Shown in pieces: positions 30,765 to 38,210 of a stretch of 64,000 bases of DNA (its first letter is position 1; each line of letters starts with the position of its first letter). Under the pieces are notes generated by a model. It made no database searches. It saw nothing but the letters and a program-made list of their open reading frames with translations, and was not told the origin of the DNA. The stretch comes from Belliella alkalica (lineage in GTDB: Bacteria > Bacteroidota > Bacteroidia > Cytophagales > Cyclobacteriaceae), in contig NZ_JAKZGO010000004.1 in NCBI RefSeq assembly GCF_022549785.1, positions 235,603 through 299,602 on the forward strand. Reading direction: 5' to 3'. The translations under genes were made by a program, and so were the position numbers.

Positions 30765-31760
30765 TTATTCCATTTTCAGCTTGTAGATCGGGTTATCTTC
30801 ATTCATAGGATTGAAGCCATACAAAATACCATTCGCTTGGTCAATAGTGATGAAATTTAAAGGATGATCTAATGCTATGTTTTCTTTTAACTTTCCCTTC
30901 CAATCAAAAACCAACAAGTTACATTGACTAGGATTTTCTAATTCCGTGACATTTTTCCCATAATAGATAGCATAGATGTTTTGATCAGTACTGGCAATTG
31001 CCGTAAAGGCTATATTAGTCTGGTCGGTATCATATAACAAATTGCCAAAAAGCGTTTCATGAAATTTGATTTCTTTTCCATCTGTTATGAGCAATTCATC
31101 ATAATAGTTAAAGACCGAGGCATACAACTCTTCATTTGGCTTCTTTGTCAAATAATTTGAGGAGAAAGTTAGTTTTTTAGTATTGTCTTGACTTTGGAAG
31201 TGTGAATTTTTGATCGATAGGGGAAATGATTTTTTTGGTCCTCTTAATTCTCTAGAGATCTTAGTAAAAAGATTGGTATGACCTCCAGGCCGGAATACAT
31301 ATTCAGATTGAGAAATAGAAATTATTTCTTCAACTATATCTCTTTCAGGGACTAAAAATTCCTCTTGAATTAAGGCTCCAAAATTTATATCCAAACTATA
31401 TAAGGTGTTTTTGAAACCATCAAATATATAGGGTTTTCCATCATCTCCAAGTGACAAGGATGGGTACGTTGAAAACTCATCAGGACCTTCCCCTAGTTTA
31501 CCCACGCTATGAAGCAATTTCCAGTCCTGATCCAAGACTTTGATAAACCCATTAACCCCAAATTCATCTATGATGACCATTTTCCCATCACTTGAAGCTT
31601 TCATTTGGCTCGGGTTTTTAAGAAAATCCTCAGTTAAGATGTTTTCTAAGCTTTGATTTCTTTCTGTGATTATATCATCACTTTTGGAGCAAGAAGAAAT
31701 AACAAATAAAAATAACAAAAGAAATAAACTATGATATCTCATAATAACTTTGTCTAACAT
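30765..31760 (-). CDS. 6-bladed beta-propeller lipoprotein (second of pair)
   Basis: 331 aa. A lipoprotein signal (LLFLFVISSCSKS) lies about 25 residues in; the first ATG or the one at codon 8 could start it. The body has NHL/6-bladed strand repeats: MVIIDEFGVNGFIKVLDQDWKLLHSVGK, GEGPDEFSTYPS, PYIFDGFKNTLYSLD. The GxGPxEF motif marks the Bacteroidota 6-bladed propeller lipoproteins. The ligand is unknown. It is the last gene of the minus-strand run, 17 bases after the CxxC lipoprotein. Confidence 0.8.
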   Translation of the reverse strand: MLDKVIMRYHSLFLLLFLFVISSCSKSDDIITERNQSLENILTEDFLKNPSQMKASSDGKMVIIDEFGVNGFIKVLDQDWKLLHSVGKLGEGPDEFSTYPSLSLGDDGKPYIFDGFKNTLYSLDINFGALIQEEFLVPERDIVEEIISISQSEYVFRPGGHTNLFTKISRELRGPKKSFPLSIKNSHFQSQDNTKKLTFSSNYLTKKPNEELYASVFNYYDELLITDGKEIKFHETLFGNLLYDTDQTNIAFTAIASTDQNIYAIYYGKNVTELENPSQCNLLVFDWKGKLKENIALDHPLNFITIDQANGILYGFNPMNEDNPIYKLKME

Positions 31761-31777
31761 CTTTTAATAACCCTATC

Positions 31778-32176
31778 TTACTTAAGAGATCTAACAGTTT
31801 TGATTCCATTATCTTCAATTTCAAACAATAAAGGAGTTTGTCTATTTTCTGAGAAATCAAGGATTGCTAGAAACAATTCTTTATCGGATATTAAATGCCA
31901 AGAAACCCAATCTTTAGTATCTACAGCGTAGCTAAAATCTTCCAAATTTGATTTTTGTGAATGCGAAAATACTACGCCGTAATATGGTTTTGAATCTCTT
32001 TTCCCAAAAATAATTTGATCTATACAACTGCTACAATCAATATTTGTAGTTAATATTAAATTATAAGAATCATCACTAATATTTAGTTTATTAAATACTG
32101 AGTGAGTATTATTTTCACCACAACTTATATTAATCATTAATATCCCAACTAACGATATCAATTTTATATTCTTCAC
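31778..32176 (-). CDS. Lipoprotein with CSSC redox-like motif
   Basis: 132 aa from GTG at 32176, chosen because it begins a perfect lipoprotein signal (MKNIKLISLVGILMINISCG); the upstream open frame lacks one and overlaps the propeller gene. It overlaps that gene's end by 47 bases. LILTTNIDCSSCIDQIIFGK, then a strand GVVFSHS, looks like the first half of a thioredoxin fold with a CxxC active site. It could be a thiol reductase or a metal site. The family is not recognised beyond that. Confidence 0.65.
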   Translation of the reverse strand: MKNIKLISLVGILMINISCGENNTHSVFNKLNISDDSYNLILTTNIDCSSCIDQIIFGKRDSKPYYGVVFSHSQKSNLEDFSYAVDTKDWVSWHLISDKELFLAILDFSENRQTPLLFEIEDNGIKTVRSLK

Positions 32177-33299
32177 TATCTTTATTAACTTTTTCAAAAT
32201 AAAATTTACCGTTTTTATCAATGTATGTGAAATTTCTATATTCTTGAGGTAAAACATATTCCTTCCATTTATATGGTTCTTTTTTGTTCAAATCCACTAT
32301 TTGAATGATATAATCGTGTTTTGGAGATGATATCGCATAAGTATTTAAATCTTTAATTTCAAGATTTTTTTGATTTAGTGCCTTTCTTACACATCTAACA
32401 AAATACTTTTTCCCTGAAATTGATAATAGATTTTCTGAGATTAAATTGTAATCATTTAGATTATGGTTTACATCTATATAATGATTTTTTTGAAACTCAC
32501 CTTGATCTACATTGAAATCTACTCCAATTGCCGTTTTGTTGAGGACTCCATTATATTGAATAATTTTGTATTCATTAGACTTCTCAGAAAAAATATAAAT
32601 ATTGGGATCGAATGGAAAGCTTGTAAAATATTCTCCATCATAATAAATAAAGTGAGGTGTTTCATCTCCCCAAAAAAGATATTGCCTGTAAGGACTTTCT
32701 AGCGGATATTGAAAAAGAGGTAGAAATTCGCCAGTATTTAAATTCACTTTAATTGCAAGAAAAGAATTTTCAAAAAACATCTTTTGATTTGATTGGTAAT
32801 TCCTGTCACCAGCTGAAAGAGTGATAAATGGTTCATTATTTAAGGTTTCAAACTTTATTATTTGACTTTTACCTCCCCCTGTGTAAATTTTTTCTTTTAC
32901 TAATTTACGAATGTTCCAAGAATTTTTAATTTCAAGTTCGCTATCAAGCAAAATGATGTTACCACGTGCGCTTTCTATAATAAAAATAGAGTCTTTATTT
33001 AGAGAGTATAAATGACCTATATGCAAGAAATCAATTTCATTAATTCCATTTTGAAACCGATTTGACTTAATGAGTTCTCCACTATTGTCATATTTAAATA
33101 CTACAGCTTTTGTCACATCATAACCATAAATCAAGGAATCATTAATTTTTGTGAAGTTTAAAAAATCAAGAGAATAAACATCATTTTCAATTTCAATTTG
33201 CTTTTCAACTGTAAAATCAAAATCCTCAAGCTGCGAATTATTTTTTGAACAAGCTTGGAAAAAAAATAGAAATACTAAAATATAATTTATATTTTTCAT
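32130..33299 (-). CDS. 6-bladed beta-propeller lipoprotein (first of pair)
   Basis: 389 aa. Lipoprotein signal MKNINYILVFLFFFQACSK. The body shows blade-like repeats (NSLIYGYDVTKAVVFKYDNSGELIK, FLHIGHLYSLNKDSIFIIESARGNIILLD). The GxGPxEF motif is not obvious, so it is diverged from the paralogue at 30765. It is separated from the four-Cys peptide gene by 150 bases containing a long hairpin, and overlaps the next gene by 47 bases. The low-GC composition (about 31%) differs from the flanking genes. Confidence 0.75.
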   Translation of the reverse strand: MKNINYILVFLFFFQACSKNNSQLEDFDFTVEKQIEIENDVYSLDFLNFTKINDSLIYGYDVTKAVVFKYDNSGELIKSNRFQNGINEIDFLHIGHLYSLNKDSIFIIESARGNIILLDSELEIKNSWNIRKLVKEKIYTGGGKSQIIKFETLNNEPFITLSAGDRNYQSNQKMFFENSFLAIKVNLNTGEFLPLFQYPLESPYRQYLFWGDETPHFIYYDGEYFTSFPFDPNIYIFSEKSNEYKIIQYNGVLNKTAIGVDFNVDQGEFQKNHYIDVNHNLNDYNLISENLLSISGKKYFVRCVRKALNQKNLEIKDLNTYAISSPKHDYIIQIVDLNKKEPYKWKEYVLPQEYRNFTYIDKNGKFYFEKVNKDSEEYKIDIVSWDIND

Positions 33300-33319
33300 G
33301 TATATTATATAATAAAATA

Positions 33320-33396
33320 AAGGTGATTGTTGGAATATGGTTAACTATTAATTTTGAGTCTAGTCTAGAATTATAAATAAACCTAACAATCACCTT
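33320..33396 (-). promoter_or_regulatory. Intercistronic hairpin between peptide and propeller genes
   Basis: A perfect 12-bp inverted repeat, AAGGTGATTGTT at 33320-33331 and AACAATCACCTT at 33385-33396, spans a 53-base loop that contains a TCTAGACTAGA stretch. It lies between the peptide stop and the propeller start. It could act as an attenuator or mRNA stabiliser giving more peptide than propeller mRNA. Confidence 0.5.
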
Positions 33397-33449
33397 ATTA
33401 AAATTAAATTTAGAATTTGTTGTTTAAAGATAAAAATCCATTAAGAATT

Positions 33450-33674
33450 TCAATCTAGCTTACACTGTAACACATAACAAATCCCATTTTCGTTGCAATC
33501 TTCACAAATTTTTGCAATAACATCGCCCCATCTATTTTTCACAACTTCTTCATCTGTCCTTACTTTAATGTCTCCCATTCCCGGTCCTACAGGATCTACA
33601 GATTCTTGTGCAGACAAATGACCACCATAAGTTATCATTCCAAGAATAAATAATAATGAAAATAACTTTCTCAT
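33450..33674 (-). CDS. Short exported peptide precursor with four C-terminal Cys
   Basis: 74 aa. A signal peptide (MRKLFSLLFILGMITYGGHLSAQ) leaves about 51 residues with Cys57, 60, 66 and 71 near the end, in ICEDCNENGICYVLQC. In Bacteroidota, short secreted peptides of the NVEALA type sit directly upstream of 6-bladed propeller lipoproteins; the position and size match, but the NVEALA motif is missing. It would be secreted and could form two disulfides or bind metal. The role is unknown. It leads the minus-strand cluster. Confidence 0.65.
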   Translation of the reverse strand: MRKLFSLLFILGMITYGGHLSAQESVDPVGPGMGDIKVRTDEEVVKNRWGDVIAKICEDCNENGICYVLQCKLD

Positions 33675-33783
33675 ACTTAATGAAATTTTGTTTTTTGAAA
33701 TAATTTAAATTTTGGCAAAGTGCCAGTGACAAAATCTTAAAAATTCCTGCGCAGTCTTTTTTATTCTTTCGACTATTAATTAT

Positions 33784-33824
33784 AAACATAAAACATAAAA
33801 CATAAAACATAAAACATAAAACAT
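33784..33824. repeat. Tandem 7-bp repeat (AAAACAT)
   Basis: About six copies of AAAACAT (ATGTTTT on the minus strand) lie 110 bases upstream of the peptide gene start. A simple repeat of this sort can change copy number by slippage and alter a promoter. Confidence 0.75.
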
Positions 33825-34048
33825 AAATTATTTTTAGGGTGAATTTTTAATTAATTGATTAACAGGGATAAAAAATATTATAGATACCGTTTTGGTAAAC
33901 CTACTCTTAGTTTAACCTATAGGTTTCTTAGATGGCTGATATCAAAATTCTTTAAAGTTCGGTTTTTGAGCAATAGCCTTTTGTGTCTTACTTTTCAAAA
34001 CTGGGAATTCAATTATGGTCTTACTAATTTTTCTAAAAATTTAAACCT

Positions 34049-34452
34049 ATGCAACGATTAACCTATTTAATCACCGCATTTTTTGCGTCGATTATCAACA
34101 GCATTTGAATAAAATTTTGAAAGTATTTCTTGAGCAAATGATATAGGGTTCGAAAAGAGTGATTTTTGACAGTGACAATTAGTTATGAAAGATATATTGT
34201 TTATTTTTAAGTGTAAATGAAAAGGATGAACATTGGTATAAGGCTGACATTGAAGTCAATGAATTATTCAAAGCTGAAAAACTTGAATCTATTTTAGTTT
34301 ATGGCAGAAGTGACGGAGGCTTTGGATCATCTTGTGATATATTCATCCCTTCTGGAGCGAAATTAATAGCCTACTCCAAGAAAAATCAAAACGGTGAAGT
34401 CAATATTGATATGTGTTCAGGATTTCTGTACCTCGATTATAATTTATCATAG
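34049..34452 (+). pseudogene. Decayed exported-protein gene (NTR/TIMP-like tail)
   Basis: An ATG at 34049 starts a signal-like peptide (MQRLTYLITAFFASIINSI) that stops at 34106. From about 34204 another frame is open to TAG at 34450, without a start, giving SVNEKDEHWYKADIEV, LVYGRSDGGFGSSCDIF and NIDMCSGFLYLDYN. The latter resembles the end of small exported proteins with a GxSSC...CSG pattern. The pieces are in different frames and are separated by stops, so the gene is broken. The rest of 33830-34048 shows no gene. Confidence 0.5.
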
Positions 34453-34520
34453 TGATTCATTTATAAAAATGAGATAAAGAAATTTATCCTAACTTTACTT
34501 TGCAAGCAAATCATCAATCC

Positions 34521-35108
34521 ATGCCACAAAACCGCTACTTTATCATTTACAAACCCTTTGGAATTCTGAGTCAGTTCAGTGGTGATGCCAACACCTTGAA
34601 AGAACTTGGTGATTTTCCTTCTGATGTCTATCCAGTTGGTAGGCTTGACAAGGACAGTGAAGGCTTGCTGCTTCTGACCAATGACAAGTCCCTCAATCAC
34701 CATCTGCTCAATCCCCGCTTTGCACACAAAAGAACATATCTAGCACAAGTAGAAGGTATTCCTACTTCAGAAGCGATCACCCAACTGGAAAATGGAGTAG
34801 AGATAAATGTAGATGGAAAAATGTACCATACCAAAAAAGCCAAAGCACTTTTGCTCGAAGAAGAACCGATTCTTCCACCACGAAATCCGCCTATTCGCTA
34901 TCGCAAAAATGTCCCCGATTCTTGGATTGAACTCAATCTGATCGAAGGCAAAAACAGACAAGTAAGAAAAATGACAGCAGCGGTCGGTTTTCCTACTCTC
35001 CGATTGGTGAGGTATGCCATGGAAGATTTGTTAATTGCAGGTTATGAAGTCGGAGAAATCAGTGAATTTGATAAGAAGTCAATCTACGAATTGTTAAAAA
35101 TTACTTAA
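34521..35108 (+). CDS. RluE-type rRNA pseudouridine synthase
   Basis: 195 aa from the ATG at 34521, where homology starts; an in-frame TTG at 34500 is less likely. The catalytic Asp is in GRLDKDSEGLLLLTND, and GKNRQVRKM follows near the C-terminus. There is no N-terminal S4 domain, as in RluE, which modifies 23S rRNA at U2457 in E. coli. Which uridine is modified here is inferred. Confidence 0.88.
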   Translation: MPQNRYFIIYKPFGILSQFSGDANTLKELGDFPSDVYPVGRLDKDSEGLLLLTNDKSLNHHLLNPRFAHKRTYLAQVEGIPTSEAITQLENGVEINVDGKMYHTKKAKALLLEEEPILPPRNPPIRYRKNVPDSWIELNLIEGKNRQVRKMTAAVGFPTLRLVRYAMEDLLIAGYEVGEISEFDKKSIYELLKIT

Positions 35109-35442
35109 AGATCAGCTTCCTAGGACTAACATTTTGGCTTAAAACATATTTTGTCCTAATTTAGCCTGAGTTTGAAAAAAGAATCAAGAAAAAACCTATT
35201 TGAGATAAGATTGAAGAAGCTTGCTCGTTCATTTCATTGATAGTTGTCATCGGAGAAATTAACGTTTTGAATTTTCATCTACAGTAATAAAATGAATTAC
35301 GTTCTCAAATTTGTAGAAGCTTGTGCGCTAAAACGCTGTTGTCAGACGACCTTTGACTATTGACAAGTAGATATATGTCACAAGTTTGATTTAGTTTCAG
35401 ACTTCATCAACATAAGAAATAAAACAAATAATTAAACATCCC
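35109..35442. other. Intergenic region upstream of moxR, nothing further seen
   Basis: 334 bases hold a short fall of TTTGAC-like sequence near 35345 but no convincing -33/-7 pair, RNA gene or repeat. Confidence 0.4.
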
Positions 35443-36414
35443 ATGCATCAGGAGAAGATACAACAGGTCATAGAAGAAGTAAAGAAAATAGTAGTAGGTC
35501 AAGACCGAATGGTTAATAGACTTTTGATTGGCTTGTTTACCAATGGGCACGTGTTGTTGGAAGGTGTGCCAGGTTTGGCAAAGACACTTACGGTAAATAC
35601 CTTGGCCAAAGTGCTTCATTTAGATTTCAGAAGAATTCAATTCACCCCAGATCTTTTACCTGCTGATTTGATTGGTACCATGATCTACAATCAACAAGAG
35701 GCAAATTTTGAAGTCAAAAAAGGGCCTATTTTTTCCAATATAATCCTTGCAGATGAGGTAAACAGATCCCCTGCAAAAGTACAATCTGCACTTTTGGAAG
35801 CTATGCAGGAGAAGCAAGTTACGATAGGGGATACTACTTATCAGCTGGATAGACCATTTTTGGTATTGGCAACACAGAATCCTGTAGATCAAGAAGGTAC
35901 TTACCCACTTCCTGAAGCACAAGTGGATAGATTTATGATGAAAGTTCACATAGATTATCCATCGAAGAGTGATGAATTGGAAGTAATGCGAAGAATGGCC
36001 AATATGACTTTCAATTCTGAAGTCAACGCTATTCTCTCCAAAGAGGATATTTTCGCTATCAGGAATAAGATCAATGAAGTGAAAATCGCAGAACCATTGG
36101 AAAACTATATCATTGAATTGGTTTTCGCCACAAGGTTCCCTGAGAAATATGGTTTGAAGGAAGAGGCAAAATACATTCAGTTTGGTGTATCACCAAGAGC
36201 AAGTATAAATTTGAACTTGGCTGCCCGTGCGGTTGCATTTATGGATGGGAGAGATTTTGTATTGCCAGAAGATATCAAAGAGATCGCTGAAGATGTGTTG
36301 AATCATAGAATTATACTGAATTACGAAGCTGAGGCAGACAATATCAATACAAGAGATTTGATCAAGATCATCTTAGACAAAATACCGATTAACAAAAGCG
36401 TAACATTGAAATAG
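35443..36414 (+). CDS. MoxR-family AAA+ ATPase
   Basis: 323 aa. Walker A is GVPGLAKT, Walker B is IILADEVNR, and sensor-1 lies in VLATQNPVDQEGTYPLPEAQVDRF. MoxR ATPases act as chaperones, usually with DUF58 and VWA partners encoded next door, to fold or insert metal into target proteins. Here a terminator follows 22 bases after the stop and the next gene is unrelated, so its partners are elsewhere or absent. The product is cytosolic and about the usual length. Confidence 0.92.
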   Translation: MHQEKIQQVIEEVKKIVVGQDRMVNRLLIGLFTNGHVLLEGVPGLAKTLTVNTLAKVLHLDFRRIQFTPDLLPADLIGTMIYNQQEANFEVKKGPIFSNIILADEVNRSPAKVQSALLEAMQEKQVTIGDTTYQLDRPFLVLATQNPVDQEGTYPLPEAQVDRFMMKVHIDYPSKSDELEVMRRMANMTFNSEVNAILSKEDIFAIRNKINEVKIAEPLENYIIELVFATRFPEKYGLKEEAKYIQFGVSPRASINLNLAARAVAFMDGRDFVLPEDIKEIAEDVLNHRIILNYEAEADNINTRDLIKIILDKIPINKSVTLK

Positions 36415-36436
36415 CGTTTGTTGAGCTAAAAAACAG

Positions 36437-36464
36437 AATCCTCCCTTTAAACGGAGGATTTTTT
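36437..36464 (+). terminator. Rho-independent terminator of moxR
   Basis: AATCCTCC pairs with GGAGGATT and is followed by a T-run. Confidence 0.92.
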
Positions 36465-36600
36465 GTATTTAAGTTTAAATGAATATTAAATTCTGAAATT
36501 ATTTTTAAAGTAAGCATAATTCCATTTTTTCTATCCTGAAGATTTTTTGTGTCAGTTTTGTAGCGGTTAAAATTCATACCAAAACTAAACTTTCACAACA

Positions 36601-38106
36601 ATGAAAAAAATTACCTCCTTACTCTTTATGTTTGTTGCTGCCATCATGGTTTTGACAAGCTGTGGAGATGAAGAAACACCTGATGCTCAAGTGAGTATTA
36701 CAGGGATCCCTGCCACAGCAACTATTGAAGCTGGTGCAACATTAGGTCCAGTTACTGCCCAGATTTCGGCACCAGATGGACTTGTTTCTTTGACAGTCAA
36801 AAAAGATGGCGCCTCTATTGATACAAAACAATTTAATGGAGCTACCACGGGGACTTATGAATTCACATACACGGCTGTTGCCGCAGATGCTGGAAAAAAC
36901 CTTGTATTTGAATTTGAAGCTGTAGATCGAGATGGGTCTAAAGGTACTGCTACTCACGTATTGACAGTAGGAGCTGCCGTTACTTCTGTTAGGATAACTT
37001 CCAATATTACTGGTGAGGTTACTTGGACTGCTGACAAAACATACATTTTAGGAGGTAGAATATTCGTTTTAAATGGTGGTAAATTAACTATTGAAGCGGG
37101 CACAGTTATCAAAGGTGAAGCAGGTTCTGGAGCAAATGCAACAGCCTTGATTGTAGCTCGAGGAGGTCAGATTTTCGCTAATGGTACTGCACAAGCACCG
37201 ATTATTTTTACATCAGTAGCTGATGAAATTGAATCAGGAATGATAGCAAGTCCTAACTTGGATCCGGATCTTGACGGTCTTTGGGGTGGTGTGATTGTTT
37301 TGGGTAGAGCTCCAAGTTCTTTTGCTGGAGATGTATCTGAGATACAAATCGAAGGTATACCAGCTTCTGACACTAATGGAAGATATGGAGGAAATATCCC
37401 TAATGACAATTCAGGTGTAATAAAATATATATCAATTAGACATGGTGGTGCCAACATTGGCGAAGGTAACGAAATCAATGGCCTTACACTCGGAGGAGTA
37501 GGTTCTGGAACTGTTATAGAAAATGTAGAAGTGATTGCTAACCAGGATGATGGAATCGAATGGTTTGGAGGTACTGTAAATGTCAAGAATGCGGTAGTTT
37601 GGAACTCTGGAGATGATGCATTGGATACAGATCAAGCTTGGTCTGGAACTATGGATAACTTTATCGTTATCTGTGGTCCTACTACTGATCATGCTTTAGA
37701 GATCGATGGCCCTGAAGGTTCATTCAATGCAGCACACACAGTGAAAAACGGGACTATTGTCGGTCATCCTGCTGCTGAGATGGGTGATTTCAGAGATGGA
37801 GCAAGAGGTACTTTTGAGAATCTTTATTTCATAGGATTTCCTGACCCAGCGACAAGTAATGGTAGAGGAGATCTTTCTATAAGTGGAGACAAGAGTTTGG
37901 CCAACCTTGCAAGTGGTGTGCTAAAATTCAATAATATCCAAACTACTCTTGCTTCGGGTGTTGCACTAGATGTGGCTTTCAGAAATGGAGTGCATACTTC
38001 TGTGACTGCAGTGGCTGCAAATGAAAATACAGTTGGTGCTGATAAGTCGGCATTTGCTGGATGGTCTTGGACTGCTGTAGCAGGAAAACTTGACGCATTG
38101 AAATAA
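36601..38106 (+). CDS. Beta-helix lipoprotein paired with TonB receptor
   Basis: 501 aa. Lipoprotein signal MKKITSLLFMFVAAIMVLTSCG. An Ig-like domain (about residues 25-130) is followed by a right-handed beta-helix region with repeated strands: YILGGRIFVLNGGKLTIEAGTVIKG, GGVIVLG, VEVIANQDDGIEWFGG. Proteins of this type usually sit next to a TonB-dependent receptor and are surface exposed; the receptor follows 104 bases downstream. The substrate is unknown. Confidence 0.82.
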   Translation: MKKITSLLFMFVAAIMVLTSCGDEETPDAQVSITGIPATATIEAGATLGPVTAQISAPDGLVSLTVKKDGASIDTKQFNGATTGTYEFTYTAVAADAGKNLVFEFEAVDRDGSKGTATHVLTVGAAVTSVRITSNITGEVTWTADKTYILGGRIFVLNGGKLTIEAGTVIKGEAGSGANATALIVARGGQIFANGTAQAPIIFTSVADEIESGMIASPNLDPDLDGLWGGVIVLGRAPSSFAGDVSEIQIEGIPASDTNGRYGGNIPNDNSGVIKYISIRHGGANIGEGNEINGLTLGGVGSGTVIENVEVIANQDDGIEWFGGTVNVKNAVVWNSGDDALDTDQAWSGTMDNFIVICGPTTDHALEIDGPEGSFNAAHTVKNGTIVGHPAAEMGDFRDGARGTFENLYFIGFPDPATSNGRGDLSISGDKSLANLASGVLKFNNIQTTLASGVALDVAFRNGVHTSVTAVAANENTVGADKSAFAGWSWTAVAGKLDALK

Positions 38107-38210
38107 TATCAATATAACTTTCTAAGGAAGAGGTTGCTATGCACAATCTCTTCCTTTTACTTTTTCCACTAAAATATAAAATTTCTGTTGCTGTATTAAA
38201 ATTCTGAAAT

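Noticed and set aside
33784-33824. AAAACAT tandem as CRISPR or iteron origin
   Set aside because: The unit is only 7 bases without spacers, and there is no replication gene nearby.
33855-34061. 68-codon plus-strand open frame (MINRDKKYYRYRF...)
   Set aside because: It has biased residues of AT-rich noncoding DNA, no signal, no motif and no good start context.
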